This document shows, piece after piece, positions 20,014 to 31,000 of a DNA stretch of 64,000 nt. The position numbers and the translations under genes were made by a program. Positions within the stretch are counted from its first letter, which is position 1; the number at the start of each line of letters is the position of its first letter. Origin of the DNA: Pedobacter jeongneungensis (GTDB lineage Bacteria; Bacteroidota; Bacteroidia; Sphingobacteriales; Sphingobacteriaceae); NCBI RefSeq assembly GCF_000633455.1, contig NZ_AYMG01000008.1, forward strand, positions 124,001 to 188,000. Reading direction: 5' to 3'. The notes under the pieces are model-generated. The model saw only the letters and a list, made by a program, of their open reading frames with translations. It was not told where the DNA came from and did not search any database.

Positions 20014-20832
20014 ATGAGAAAACAACTTAATTATTTAAAAAAAATGGCAGGCGCAATGCTGCTGTTTACTCTGCTGGTTTCATCCTGCAAAAAGAGCGAG
20101 AAAAACGAAACTGCTATCCCCAAAGATGAAACTGCAACACCAAGAGCCTTAACACTAGTGTGGCAGGATGAATTTGATGGCAATAGCTTAAATGCATCTA
20201 AATGGAATTATGAAAACGGAAACCTGGGTGTAAATAACGAAAAACAATATTATCAAACCAGTAATGTGAGTGTTAGCGGCGGCAACCTGATTATTACCGC
20301 CCGAAAGCAATCGGTAGGCGGCCAACCTTATACTTCGGGCAGGATTAACACCAACGGAAAATTCTCCATCAAATATGGCCGGATCGAAGCACGGATGAAA
20401 CTGCCCATGGTTCAGGGTACCTGGCCTGCATTCTGGATGCTAGGCAGCAACATAGGAACTGTGGGATGGCCAAAATGCGGCGAAATAGACATTATGGAAC
20501 ATGTAAATACGAGTAATTCTATTTTAGGCACCATCCACTGGGACAATAATGGCTATGTTTATTATAGCAATAATACCACCACTACTCCCGGCGATTACCA
20601 TGTTTATGCGGTAGAATGGACTTCGACCGGCATCAGATGGTATGTAGATGGTAATTTATATGCAACAGGCAACACCACCAATAACATCAATGGTACCGAC
20701 GAATTTCATAAACCGTTTTTTATCATTTTTAATATGGCTGTCGGAGGAAACCTCGCCGGACAAACGATTAACGATGCTGCTTTGCCAACCAGTATGAATG
20801 TAGATTATGTGAGGGTGTATAATATTACTTAG
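20014..20832 (+). CDS. GH16 beta-glucanase/laminarinase-type lipoprotein
   Basis: The 272-residue protein has a lipoprotein signal (LLVSSCKKSE, lipobox Cys near residue 25). A single GH16 domain follows with the catalytic motif EIDIMEH, whose two glutamates are nucleophile and acid/base. Other GH16 marks include WQDEFDG, YTSGRINTNGKFS, GRIEARMKLP and WPAFWMLG. It likely hydrolyses beta-1,3 or mixed-linkage glucans at the cell surface. It stands alone, followed by a strong terminator at 20859. Confidence 0.93.
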   Translation: MRKQLNYLKKMAGAMLLFTLLVSSCKKSEKNETAIPKDETATPRALTLVWQDEFDGNSLNASKWNYENGNLGVNNEKQYYQTSNVSVSGGNLIITARKQSVGGQPYTSGRINTNGKFSIKYGRIEARMKLPMVQGTWPAFWMLGSNIGTVGWPKCGEIDIMEHVNTSNSILGTIHWDNNGYVYYSNNTTTTPGDYHVYAVEWTSTGIRWYVDGNLYATGNTTNNINGTDEFHKPFFIIFNMAVGGNLAGQTINDAALPTSMNVDYVRVYNIT

Positions 20833-20858
20833 TGATTTAAATAGTTCTAAGAAATAAT

Positions 20859-20900
20859 AAAAAGAGACTGTAGCGTCGTGCCTATGATCAGTCTCTTTTT
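20859..20900. terminator. Intrinsic terminator after GH16 gene
   Basis: A 12 bp perfect stem (AAAAAGAGACTG / CAGTCTCTTTTT) with an 18-nt loop ends in a T run on either strand, so it can serve both the GH16 gene and the convergent small gene at 20974. Confidence 0.85.
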
Positions 20901-20973
20901 ATTGTGATTATTTTCAACAAAAATTCTTCCACTAATTCTTTATTCGGAATAACTGATCGAAACAAATAAGTCT

Positions 20974-21177
20974 TTACCATTTTAAATGCCATCCTTCTGG
21001 TCTATCCTCAATGTCTAAAATGTCAAGTCCATTTATTACGGAAAAAAGTGGTTCATCGGGAAAGTTATTAATTCTTAATAAAATGATTTGATCATCTTGT
21101 TCTGTATATAAGAATCTCTCATTAGATGTATGCTTTTCCCATACTATATTAGTATTCAATAAAACTTCAAATTTCAT
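20974..21177 (-). CDS. Small hypothetical protein
   Basis: I do not recognise this 67-residue protein. It is acidic with alternating hydrophobic residues (VLLNTNIVWEKH, ILLRINNFPDEPLF, LDILDIEDRPEGWHLKW), suggesting a small beta-rich soluble fold; there is no signal or membrane span. It converges on the GH16 gene across the shared terminator. It could be an orphan immunity-like or regulatory protein; nothing in the sequence decides. Confidence 0.5.
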   Translation of the reverse strand: MKFEVLLNTNIVWEKHTSNERFLYTEQDDQIILLRINNFPDEPLFSVINGLDILDIEDRPEGWHLKW

Positions 21178-21507
21178 CTTTTTTATTACTTAATAACATT
21201 CCACAATAAGAGCTAAAGCTAATGCCTTATTTTATCTTTTTCAATTTTATAGAGGAAAATATAAAAGAAAAATAATCGTAGCTCAATCGGTTAAAAAACA
21301 TGTACAGAAATGACGATCTGGATTTACTAAACAAACAAGACAGGCAATTGCAATATGCATGTGTATTGTAAAATTAAGCTTTATCCATTCTTTTCTAATC
21401 CCGTTTTAATCCTAGTATAAAATTTATGTCAGGCTTTTAAAAAAATGGCATAATCTACCCTATTGATAAGTTAATCATTGTTTTCCCGCCATATATTTGT
21501 CTTACAG
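21178..21507. other. Non-coding region upstream of the export operon
   Basis: This 330 bp stretch is AT-rich and without a supported gene. It should contain the promoters for the divergent small gene (left) and the export-associated gene (right). Confidence 0.45.
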
Positions 21508-21846
21508 ATGATGAATTACCTGAGAAAAAAATTGTGGAAAAACATTTTTGGCCTGTTGATACTAGGCCTGCTTGCAACGAAATTTTTTGCATTCTCTCTG
21601 GCTACATTCTTATCTCCTGATCATACCTATGCAATAGAAAAAAGTAGCGAGGAAAATAAAGGAAAAGAAGAAGAGTCTTTTGATAAACTAAAGAAAAAAC
21701 TGTTGATCTGCGATTCATCACCGGCAGCATGTTTAAACTCTTTTCCGGCAGACCAATCTCCTGCTAATAAATACACCTATCACTTTGGCCTTTGCAATTT
21801 CCCGGCGAAGAATGTTCCCACCCCACCCCCTGATGCACTTTCTTAA
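21508..21846 (+). CDS. Small membrane-anchored protein upstream of export operon
   Basis: The 112-residue protein has a basic start (MMNYLRKKLWKN) and one hydrophobic span (about residues 14-38). A charged EENKGKEEE segment follows, then a Cys- and Pro-containing tail (ICDSSPAACLNSFP, LCNFPAKNVPTPPPD). No family is recognised. It precedes the three-gene export operon by 150 bp in the same direction, so it could be an accessory protein or a substrate. I used the ATG at 21508; an upstream TTG at 21478 is less likely. Confidence 0.5.
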   Translation: MMNYLRKKLWKNIFGLLILGLLATKFFAFSLATFLSPDHTYAIEKSSEENKGKEEESFDKLKKKLLICDSSPAACLNSFPADQSPANKYTYHFGLCNFPAKNVPTPPPDALS

Positions 21847-21997
21847 CAACGGCTGAGTAAACATTAAAAACGCCTTTAAACATGCTTTATGCTGTGTTAA
21901 TGGAGATATTATAGACTCACAATTACACCACATTTATCCACCAGTTAAATTATTCCACACCACTGGGCCATAATTTATATCGCTGAATTAATTATTA

Positions 21998-23002
21998 ATG
22001 AAAAATCATCACGCTGCCGGCGCCCGTTCGCCATGGCAAAGATTGGTGCTTATGCTTCACCTCGAACGCAAAACCATCAACTACATTTATGTTTATGCCA
22101 TATTAATTGGCTTAATTGGTCTTTCGCTTCCGCTTGGAACAAGTGCCGTTTTCAACCTGCTCTCTAACGGAGCGATGTACAGTTCCACCTACATCCTAAT
22201 TGCAGTCATTCTGGTTGGTATTGTTGTGGGTGGTTTACTGCTTATCGGTCAATTAACCCTGGTCGAATTTCTTGAGCAGAAGATTTTTACAAAGGCTGCC
22301 CTCGAATTTGCTTTCCGTTTGCCAAGAATTAAAAAGAAAGCACTTGAGGGAGAGAATCCTACTGAGCTTGTCAATCGTTTTTTTGATATCCTCACCATAC
22401 AAAAAGGCTTGACCAAACTACTGGTTGATATCGTTGCCGCAGCCGTATTGATATTTTTTAGCGTAATACTGCTTTCTTTTTATCACCCCGTTTTTATGGC
22501 CTTTGGCACATTTGTGCTGATTGTAATCGCCTTGATCCTTGTTTTATATTACCGCCGTGGCGTAGAAACAAGTATTGAAGAATCGGGCTATAAATATGAA
22601 GTGGTTGCTTACCTTGAAGAAATCGCTTCAGATCTGGATACCTACAGACAGAGCAATACCAAGAGAAAAGAGATTATTGAACGGACGGATAAAATCACAG
22701 CAAACTACATACAGGCCCGTAACGACCATTTCGGCATTTTGAAAAAGTTTTTCATCAGTGCGGTGGCCATGCGTACCATATTGATGGGCGCACTATTGCT
22801 TTTAGGCTCTTATTTTGTTGTAGAGCGACAAATGACTTTTGGACAGTTTGTAGCCGCTGAGGTAATTATCGTGCAGATCAGCTATGCCATTGAAAAACTG
22901 ATGACCAACCTGAATACCGTGTTTGACATGATTACGGGAAGCGAAAAGCTTGCTATAGTAACCGACCTGGAGTTGGAGGAAGGAGAAATTAACCATGGCT
23001 AA
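21998..23002 (+). CDS. ABC-exporter transmembrane domain protein lacking its ATPase domain
   Basis: The 334-residue protein resembles the membrane domain of type I secretion ABC exporters: about six spans between residues 30 and 300, with the DTYRQSNTKRKEIIERTDKI-type cytoplasmic helix. Usual exporters continue for about 230 residues of nucleotide-binding domain. Here the frame stops straight after LAIVTDLELEEGEINHG, with no Walker A, signature or Walker B motif. The stop overlaps the next gene by 8 bp, so this is a clean end rather than a decayed gene. Energy must come from a separate ATPase, or the protein has another role. Confidence 0.8.
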   Translation: MKNHHAAGARSPWQRLVLMLHLERKTINYIYVYAILIGLIGLSLPLGTSAVFNLLSNGAMYSSTYILIAVILVGIVVGGLLLIGQLTLVEFLEQKIFTKAALEFAFRLPRIKKKALEGENPTELVNRFFDILTIQKGLTKLLVDIVAAAVLIFFSVILLSFYHPVFMAFGTFVLIVIALILVLYYRRGVETSIEESGYKYEVVAYLEEIASDLDTYRQSNTKRKEIIERTDKITANYIQARNDHFGILKKFFISAVAMRTILMGALLLLGSYFVVERQMTFGQFVAAEVIIVQISYAIEKLMTNLNTVFDMITGSEKLAIVTDLELEEGEINHG

Positions 23003-24359
23003 CACAGGAAACAACTTGGCTCAACTCCAAAACTGGGAATCACTTTCGGTACACGCCAACAGTAAAATTATAAATGCCAAAGGTCCGAAAAGACTGGGTA
23101 GAATCCTACTGTTTATCATGGCGTTTTTTGTGCTATTGTTATTCCTTCCCTACCGCCAAACCATACCCGGACGCGGCACCGTAACTGCACTTAGGCCTGA
23201 AGATCGGCCTCAAACGGTACAGAACCAGATTGGTGGACGTATTGAGCATTGGGCCGTGCGGGAAGGACAGGAAGTGAAAAAAGGCGATACCATACTCTTG
23301 ATTTCGGAAACCAGCCAATCTTATTTTGACCCTGAACTCCCTACACGCCTAAACGAGCAACTCGATGCCAAAAGAGGCAATGAGACCGCTGCGGGACAGA
23401 AAATAGACGCAACAAGGGCGCAAATGAAAGCACTTACCGATGGCTTGCATTTTCAGATGAAAGCGGCCGAAAACAAAGTATTACAAGCCAGAAACTATGT
23501 AAGCATCGATAGTGCGGAACTATTGGCAGTCCAAAAATTTTATGAAACCACAAAAGTGCGTTTAGAAAGGTATGAAACGGGTTACAAAAACGGGCTTTTC
23601 TCGCTAACTGATATTGAAACGCGCCGACTTAAACTACAGGAAGATAACGCCAAAGTGATCAGTCAGCGGAATAAATTGAATAACTCTGCACAGAACTTAT
23701 TAAATGCTTCCATTGAGCTCGATAATATCAGGGCAAAATACCAGGAATCGATGTCAAAAGCACAATCAGATATGAGTTCGGCCATATCCGGCAAGGCTAG
23801 TGCACAGGGAGATATTGCAAAATTACGTAATGATATTTCAAACCTCAGCATCAGGCGTGGCCTCTATGTGGTGAGGGCACCTCAAAGTGGCTTCATCGTT
23901 AAAACCTTAAAAGCAGGTATCGGCGAGAACATCAAAGAAGGAGAATCGGTAGCTACATTGCAGCCAAAATCGCCAATGGTTGCTGCAGAACTTTATGTAA
24001 GTGCAATGGATGTTCCTTTAATATTAGACACCAGCGATGTGCGTTTGCAATTTGAAGGTTGGCCATCAGTACAGTTTTCAGGATGGCCCTCGGTAGCAGT
24101 AGGTACTTTTGCAGGCAAAGTATTTTCCATCGACCGCACCAGCAGTACAGGAGGAAAATACCGTCTTTTAGTTAGCCAAACCAATCCAGTCCCAACTAAA
24201 GATGAACCCTGGCCACCTCAATTAAGACAGGGCTCAGGCGTTTATGGAAGGATTATCCTTCGATCGGTACCCCTTTGGTATGAAATATGGCGCCAATTGA
24301 ACGGTTTTCCGCCAAGTTTGGATAAGGAACCTTCAACGAACACGAAAGACAAAAAATAG
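22995..24359 (+). CDS. HlyD-family periplasmic adaptor (membrane fusion protein)
   Basis: The 454-residue protein has one N-terminal membrane span (about residues 34-52), a lipoyl/biotin-like half-motif (GGRIEHWAVREGQEVKKGD), and a long coiled-coil hairpin (about 110-290). A second lipoyl half follows (VVRAPQSGFIVKTLKAGIGE) and then a beta-barrel domain. This is the adaptor that links an inner-membrane transporter to a TolC-type channel. It overlaps the ABC membrane-domain gene and precedes the TolC-like gene by 16 bp. Confidence 0.9.
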   Translation: MANTGNNLAQLQNWESLSVHANSKIINAKGPKRLGRILLFIMAFFVLLLFLPYRQTIPGRGTVTALRPEDRPQTVQNQIGGRIEHWAVREGQEVKKGDTILLISETSQSYFDPELPTRLNEQLDAKRGNETAAGQKIDATRAQMKALTDGLHFQMKAAENKVLQARNYVSIDSAELLAVQKFYETTKVRLERYETGYKNGLFSLTDIETRRLKLQEDNAKVISQRNKLNNSAQNLLNASIELDNIRAKYQESMSKAQSDMSSAISGKASAQGDIAKLRNDISNLSIRRGLYVVRAPQSGFIVKTLKAGIGENIKEGESVATLQPKSPMVAAELYVSAMDVPLILDTSDVRLQFEGWPSVQFSGWPSVAVGTFAGKVFSIDRTSSTGGKYRLLVSQTNPVPTKDEPWPPQLRQGSGVYGRIILRSVPLWYEIWRQLNGFPPSLDKEPSTNTKDKK

Positions 24360-24375
24360 CTATGGAGGTTGTAAA

Positions 24376-25836
24376 ATGAATATGTCTTTTAAAAAAATAT
24401 TAATTGTACTCGTCTTAATATTGCTATCTGTTAGGATGAGCTTTGCACAAGATCCTGTTGCAAGAAAAAATATAGATAGCGGAAAAATTTTCAGCCTTGA
24501 AGACCTGCAACAAATGGTTTTCAGGTATCATCCGGTGATCAAACAGGCTGCACTATTGAGTGAATCTGCAAGGGCAAAAGTATTGCAGTCATTAGGTTAT
24601 TTTGATCCGGCATTAAAGGCGGGTTTCAGCAGAAAATTATTTGGTGATACCGAATATTATAACAAATGGAACAGTGAATTGAAAATTCCGCTTTGGCTTG
24701 CCGGAGCAGATCTTAAATTGGGCTACGACCGCAATGTGGGCAACTACATCAATCCCGAAAACCGAACTGGCCAGCAGGGTTTAACTGCCATCGGTTTGAG
24801 TATTCCTTTAGGACAGGGACTAATTATCGATGCACGGAGAAGTACCCTCCGCCAATCTAAAATAATGGTTGAATATGCAGAGGCTGATCAGCTGAAAGAA
24901 ATCAATGGCGTTTGGTATGGAATAGTGAAGGACTATTGGAACTGGTATTATGCCCACAAACAATTTGAACTGGTAAACGAAGGACTGGACCTGGCACAAC
25001 GCAGGTTCAAAGCGCTGAGTGCACAAACGCTAATTGGCGACAAACCCGTTATCGATTCTGTTGAGGCCTACATTACGGTACAGGAACGGATGATACAAAA
25101 GGAAAAAACGGCTATTGAGCTTCAAAATGCCAGGCTGATCCTCTCTAACCACCTTTGGAATAACGAAGGCAACCCGTTGGAGCTACCAGTTGAAGCTATT
25201 CCACAAAATACAACTTTAGCCATTGGTCGCCCTAATCCCTTATTATTGGATACACTTTTGGGCCAGGCGGCTAATCAACATCCTGAACTTTTAAAACTGA
25301 AAAGCAAAGGTGAACAACTGGCGATTGAGAAAAGTTACCGTCAGGAACTGTTAAAACCTAAGCTCAATTTAATTGGTAACCTGATTTCGAACCGTACCGG
25401 TTTTAACAGCAATGTACCCGGATATTACGATTTTAACTGGAGCAATTATAAGTTCGGTATAGAGTTCGCTTTTCCACTTTTCCTTCGATCAGAACGTGGC
25501 AAACTGCGTGAAGTGAAGATCAAACAATTGGAGCTTGATTATGACATTAAGCAATATGGAAGAGCAATCAGGAACAATGTAATTACTTCATATAACGATC
25601 TCTCCGCTTATGCTGCACAGCTCGCTGTACAGGTTAAAAGCATCGAAAACCAGCAGATCCTGGTAAATGGAGAGAACCAGAAGTTTGGCCTGGGCGAAAG
25701 CACGCTTTTTTTAATCAATAGTAGGGAAACTAAACTGATAGACATGAAAATTAAGCAGGAAAGTATGGTAGCGGGTTACCAGAAAACACTGGCAGAATTG
25801 TATTATAAAGCAGGAACAAGAGAAATAATGAATTAA
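24376..25836 (+). CDS. TolC-like outer-membrane efflux channel
   Basis: The 486-residue protein has a signal peptide (cleaved near FAQDPVA). It shows the alpha-helical repeat layout of the outer membrane efflux protein family: SLEDLQQMVFRYHPVIKQA, then a second half with LLGQAANQHPELLKLKSKGEQLA. It completes the membrane-domain/adaptor/channel trio and forms the outer-membrane exit duct. The substrate is unknown. A strong terminator follows at 25867. Confidence 0.9.
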   Translation: MNMSFKKILIVLVLILLSVRMSFAQDPVARKNIDSGKIFSLEDLQQMVFRYHPVIKQAALLSESARAKVLQSLGYFDPALKAGFSRKLFGDTEYYNKWNSELKIPLWLAGADLKLGYDRNVGNYINPENRTGQQGLTAIGLSIPLGQGLIIDARRSTLRQSKIMVEYAEADQLKEINGVWYGIVKDYWNWYYAHKQFELVNEGLDLAQRRFKALSAQTLIGDKPVIDSVEAYITVQERMIQKEKTAIELQNARLILSNHLWNNEGNPLELPVEAIPQNTTLAIGRPNPLLLDTLLGQAANQHPELLKLKSKGEQLAIEKSYRQELLKPKLNLIGNLISNRTGFNSNVPGYYDFNWSNYKFGIEFAFPLFLRSERGKLREVKIKQLELDYDIKQYGRAIRNNVITSYNDLSAYAAQLAVQVKSIENQQILVNGENQKFGLGESTLFLINSRETKLIDMKIKQESMVAGYQKTLAELYYKAGTREIMN

Positions 25837-25866
25837 ATATCTTAAAAAAAGATGTTTGATATACGA

Positions 25867-25898
25867 AAATAGGCTGTCTTAAAATGGACAGCCTATTT
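25867..25898. terminator. Bidirectional intrinsic terminator
   Basis: A 12 bp perfect stem (AAATAGGCTGTC / GACAGCCTATTT) with an 8-nt loop sits between the convergent TolC-like and VOC genes. Confidence 0.85.
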
Positions 25899-25960
25899 AA
25901 TTGCGTTTTAGCCTATGTATACCTGAAACATGCGTGAGTAAACAAAATAACGAGTCCAGC

Positions 25961-26395
25961 TTAACGGTTATAATCCGGATCAAATTCTATAATCCATTCA
26001 ATGCCATATTTATCTCTGAACATTCCGGCATAGGTACCCCATGGACTTTCGCCAATTGGCCCTTCTACTTCTCCGCCTCCTGACAATCCGTTAAATATTT
26101 TCTCTGCTTCTTCCCTGCTTTCGGCATTTACATATATTTTAGACCGGTTTTCATTCTCGCTTACCGGTCCTAAAACCCCGGGAACATCATTAGCTATTAA
26201 CACATTGTTTTTGCCAAGTGGCAGGCCGATATACATAATTTTATTGGCCTCATCGTTGGCGACCTGAAAATCGGGGCCTGATAAATCTTTAAAACGGATA
26301 ATTTTGGTAAACTCGCCACCAAAAACAGATCTGTAAAAATTGAACGCTTCTTCGGCATTGCCATTAAAATTGATCCAGGGATTAATTGCTCTCAT
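25961..26395 (-). CDS. VOC/PhnB-like glyoxalase-fold protein
   Basis: The 144-residue protein fits the PhnB-like VOC family: INPWINFNGNAEEAFNFYRSVFGGEF at the start, a central IMYIGLPLGKNNVLIANDVP strand pair, and the final SPWGTYAGMFRDKYGIEWIIEF. Members of this family are small metal-binding-fold proteins with no single reaction. It is monocistronic and converges on the TolC-like gene. Confidence 0.85.
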   Translation of the reverse strand: MRAINPWINFNGNAEEAFNFYRSVFGGEFTKIIRFKDLSGPDFQVANDEANKIMYIGLPLGKNNVLIANDVPGVLGPVSENENRSKIYVNAESREEAEKIFNGLSGGGEVEGPIGESPWGTYAGMFRDKYGIEWIIEFDPDYNR

Positions 26396-26482
26396 GGTAT
26401 ATATTTTTTAAACTAAATTAATCATTGGAAGCCAGATTTTTATAATGTAGTTTATCAGTCTTGTCAATATCCTTTTAAAAAC

Positions 26483-26519
26483 AAAAAGGAGCAGAAAGAC
26501 AATGCTTTCTACTCCTTTT
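26483..26519. terminator. Terminator downstream of SusD-like gene
   Basis: AAAAAGGAGCAGAAAG and CTTTCTACTCCTTTT form a long stem with one mismatch and a 6-nt loop, lying 50 bp past the SusD stop (minus strand). Confidence 0.8.
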
Positions 26520-26568
26520 AGCTAACTAATAATTTGGCAACCTGTGTTATATCAGGAAGCCTTTTATA

Positions 26569-27993
26569 TTAATATCCGGGATTATTCGGTTTAATATTTG
26601 GATTGGCATCTGCTTCCCTTTGTGGAATAGGATAAAGTTGTTTGTTATCGCTAATTGCAATATTCGAACTACTGTTATTATTTAACGCTCCTGTAATCTG
26701 AGGGCGTACAGTAACGATACCGTTCCTAAAATTATCCTGCCATTGGTGGCCTTCAAAAGCAAATTCGAAGTTTTTCTCGGTTAAAACATTTGCAAGAGTT
26801 GGTGTACCGGTATAGGCAGGCAATCCCCTCATGGTACGTACCGAAGAAAGATCGTCAGCTGGGGCAGCACCTGTAGCGGTATTTAGCTTCACATTGGCTT
26901 CTGCCCGGATAAAATACATTTCTGATAAACGTAAAATTTTAGGGCTGTACAATCCCGGAATATTATCCTGTCTGTAAAATTTAGTGGTAATGTAATCATC
27001 AGTGGTTGCATCGGTTTTAATCACCTGTGTTTTACGCACGTCAGCATCTGCATAACTATTCCTAAAAGCAGGATTTACACGAATATCTCCATAACCACCA
27101 AGCTCGCTTACATATAACTGACCATAATTATCAGAACCCAAATCCTGGAACTGGGAAATTTTTGCTGTAAAAATCTCTTCATTCTGCCCCGGGTTGGCCC
27201 AGAATATCGTACCGGCATAGCTTGATGCGGTGGTCATCGTGTAACCTGCGTTAATCACAGTGGTGGCCTCTGCAATGGCTAAAGCATTACTTGCTGCGTC
27301 ACCTTTATACAGGTAAACCCGTGCAAGTAAAGCTGAAGCGGCAAATCTTGATGCCCTGAATTTATTGACAATATCAGTTGGTAAATTTGGTTTTGCTTCG
27401 GTAAGGTCCTTAATTACCTGAGCATAAACCTCTGCCACTGTATTGCGTTTTGGTTGGGTAATACCAGGGTTTAGTATAAGTGGTACACTTAAAGAAGCAC
27501 CATTATTAACCGGATATGGCTGGCCAAAAATACGCGTTAAATCAAAATAGGCCAATGCCCTTACAAATTTTGCCTCCGCAATAAGCTGCGCCTTGTCTTC
27601 AGGCGTACCATCAGTTACAATGCCAGATCTGGTGATCACATTATTTGCCCTTGCAATTGCCTTGTAAATTGTATTCCAGGTACTTGCAACATCTGCATTG
27701 GCTACTGTAAAATTATATTGATACGGGGCAGTTAAACGGTTTGAATTAGCTGAAGCAATAAACATATTTGAACCTCTTAATTCAAGCATGGTAGGATAAT
27801 TTCTTCCATACCAGTTTAAATCCACTATGGTGTTATAACAGCCAATGGTTGCAGCCTGTAAAGTCTGAAAATCGGTAATGGCGGTTTCATCAAGTAATGC
27901 ACCGTCTGGTTGTTGGTTAAGCTCTTTCTTGCAAGAGCTCATGAAGGCACTTCCAATAAAAAGGAAAAGTGCTATGATATATATTTTTTTCAT
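26569..27993 (-). CDS. SusD/RagB-family nutrient-binding lipoprotein
   Basis: The 474-residue lipoprotein (AFMSSCKKELNQQPDG leader) has SusD features: a helical TPR-like N-terminal region (IYKAIARANNVI, AEAKFVRALAYFDLTRIFG) and the C-terminal YPIPQREADANPNI motif. SusD proteins cap the SusC transporter and capture oligosaccharides or peptides at the cell surface. It lies 21 bp after the SusC gene. No glycoside hydrolase adjoins the pair, so the ligand is unknown. Confidence 0.93.
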   Translation of the reverse strand: MKKIYIIALFLFIGSAFMSSCKKELNQQPDGALLDETAITDFQTLQAATIGCYNTIVDLNWYGRNYPTMLELRGSNMFIASANSNRLTAPYQYNFTVANADVASTWNTIYKAIARANNVITRSGIVTDGTPEDKAQLIAEAKFVRALAYFDLTRIFGQPYPVNNGASLSVPLILNPGITQPKRNTVAEVYAQVIKDLTEAKPNLPTDIVNKFRASRFAASALLARVYLYKGDAASNALAIAEATTVINAGYTMTTASSYAGTIFWANPGQNEEIFTAKISQFQDLGSDNYGQLYVSELGGYGDIRVNPAFRNSYADADVRKTQVIKTDATTDDYITTKFYRQDNIPGLYSPKILRLSEMYFIRAEANVKLNTATGAAPADDLSSVRTMRGLPAYTGTPTLANVLTEKNFEFAFEGHQWQDNFRNGIVTVRPQITGALNNNSSSNIAISDNKQLYPIPQREADANPNIKPNNPGY

Positions 27994-28014
27994 GATATTC
28001 TTAGTTAAAGTGCT

Positions 28015-31000
28015 TTAAAATGTTGCGTTTAAACCAAAAGTGTAGATTTTTCCTACGGGATATTTAAAAAACTCAGTTCCAGACGCATCCGTTTCAGGGT
28101 CTACTCCGGTATACCCTGTCCACGTTACAAGGTTTTCTCCCTGTCCGAAAAATGTTATTTTTTTAATACCGGTTTTGCCAAGGATGCTCGATGGCAATGA
28201 ATAGGAAAGCCTAACATTTTTTAAGCGTAAATAATCGCCCTTTTCTAAATATCTCGACGAAGGGGATGACTCATTTTTATTTCCACCTGCAATTGGCTTT
28301 GGTCTTGAAACGTTATCACCAGGTTTCTGCCAAAAATCTTCACCTGCCTGCACAGAGTGGCTAAAACCACTGTTGATATAAGCTGTATTTTCTACAAAAC
28401 TACGGGTCTGGTTATAAATCATATTTCCTGTAGCACCATAAAACAAGAATGAAAGTTCCAGGTCTTTATAACTAACAATGTTGGTTAAACCGAAAGTATA
28501 TTTAGGTAAAGCCTGACCAATAATCCGGCGTTCTGCAAGATTGTAATTGTTGGTTGTAGTTCCATCAGCCTTAAACCATAATGGATCACCATTGGCCGGA
28601 TCAACACCTGCCCATTCTCTCATGTACCAGGAGCCTACAGGAAAACCAACCCTGGTAATATTTTGGCCTATTACCAGATCCTGACCATCCTTGGTTTCAT
28701 TTACCCTGTTTTTACTAAAGGAAACGTTAAAATTGGTTTTCCAGTTTACTGCTCCTTCAAGGTTGACTGTGTTAAGCGCAAGTTCAAAACCCCTGTTCTG
28801 CACCTGGCCAATATTTACCGGCATGGTAATAAAACCGCTGGTTGAAGATATTGGCAGGGAGAATAACTGTTGGTTTGTTTTTTTGCTATAATAATCAGCT
28901 TCAAGTGAAATGCGGTTGTTTAAAAAACCAAGTTCTAAACCTAAATCAAAACTCTTTGTTTTTTCCCAACGCAAATCATCATTACCCAGTTGAAAAGGTG
29001 CTAACCCCGGGTTATCATTGTAATTTACAGGCGTCCACAAAGTATAGGAAACGAAATCAAGCAGACCACTTAAATTACCTGATGTACCATAACTTGCACG
29101 TAGTTTTGCATTCGACAAAACCTTCTGCTCTTTCATAAAATCCTCGTTGATAATTCTCCATGCACCACCTACAGCGTAAAAAGTTTCGGCTTTATTGTTT
29201 TTAAAATTTGAAGCTTCATCACGGCGTAAACTCACATTCAGGTTATATTTCGATTGGTAAGAATAGGTAGCATTACCAATGTAAGATAAAATGGCCTGTG
29301 TTGAAGAACTACCACCAACACTTACTGGCAATATTGCAGCGTTCAGCGACCGGAAACGATCATTTGCAATAATCGACTTTCCATTTGCACTAACTCCCGC
29401 ATTTTCTTTAAAGGAATACTCCAGCATGGCCAGGTAAGTTAAAGAGTGATCAGCGTTTGGTGCATAACTTCCAGACAAAGAGGTTTGCGTAGTATATAAC
29501 TTGTTATCAATAGCAGAATCAAATAATGATCCATTCTGACCAAAACCATCAGAGGTACGCGCATCCTGATACAACTTTTGTTTTGCATTGATCCAGTCTA
29601 CTGACAGGTTTTCTGATAATTTTAACCAATCAAAAATCTTCAAATCACCATATAAGCGACCCAGCGTCCTGAAGTTTTTATTGCTGTTAAAATTATATTG
29701 TGTATTGTATAAAAAGTTATCTCCTGTCAATCCAAACCAGCCTGATTCCCTACCGTTATATAATGAACCATCCGGTTTGTAAGGCGATTGAATCGGTGCT
29801 GTGGCAATATAACCTAAAATAGGGCTTCCATAACGGCTTCCATCCGCAGAAGTCAACCCATCAGAATAAGAGAGGTTTAAGTTTAAACCCATCGTAAAGC
29901 GGCTGTTTATTTTCTGTTCGATGTTCGACAAAAGGGAATATTTTTTGATCCCGGAACCAATCAGCGTACCATCTAATTTGCCTATACCACTTGAGAAATA
30001 GTATTTTGTACCTTCATTTCCACCACGGGCAGAGATATCAAAATTTGAAGATGTACCCGTCCTGAAGGCCGCATCCATCCAGTTAAAGTTGGAATTTCCA
30101 CCTGCAGCAGTTAAACTACCTGGTATATCAGCATCATCAACTCCAGCATTACTCAAACCTATTTTTTCATAAGCTAAAAACTGACTGGCATCCATTAGCT
30201 TAAAATTGCCAAAATTGGCTTTGGTTTTTCCATACTGCGCTCTTACATTAAATTCAGGTGCGCCAATTTTTCCTTTTTTGGTAGTGATTACAATTACACC
30301 ATTGGCTCCGCGTGCACCATATAATGCGATGGCAGATGCATCCTTTAAAACGTCAAAACTCTCAATATCATTGGGATTTAGATTGGAAAGGATATCTGTC
30401 GGGGTTACCTGGTTGCTCGCCTGTAAATCACTGTTGGTATCGGTATTAAAATCACCTCTGGCCACAACAACACCATCAATAACATATAATGGGTTATTAC
30501 CTGATGAAATAGAGTTGATACCTCGGATACGTACAGATTGTACTGCTCCCGGCTGACCTGAGCCTGAAGTTACCACTACACCGGTAACACGGCCTTTTAA
30601 AAGCTCATTAGGATCGGCAACAGGTGTATCCTTAAACTGATCTGCAGATACCTTAGAAATTGCGCTCGTTGCATCTTTTTTATTCTGTACAGTATAACCG
30701 GTAACCACCACATCGCTTAAAGACTTAGAGTCGGGAACCAGTACAATGTTAAGCGGGCCAGCACCCGAAACGGCCCTACTCTGCGTAGTGTAACCAATAA
30801 AAGAAAATTCTAAAGTTGAAGAAGAAGAAGGAAGGCTGATAGAAAATTTTCCGTTAGCATCGGTACTTACACCGATCTGCGTTCCTTTTACTTTTACGTT
30901 AACTCCGGGGATAGGCGATTTGTCATCCTGTGAAGTAACTGTGCCCGTGATTGTCCTTTCCTGTGCCATTACCGATATGGTAAAAAACAACAGTATGAAC

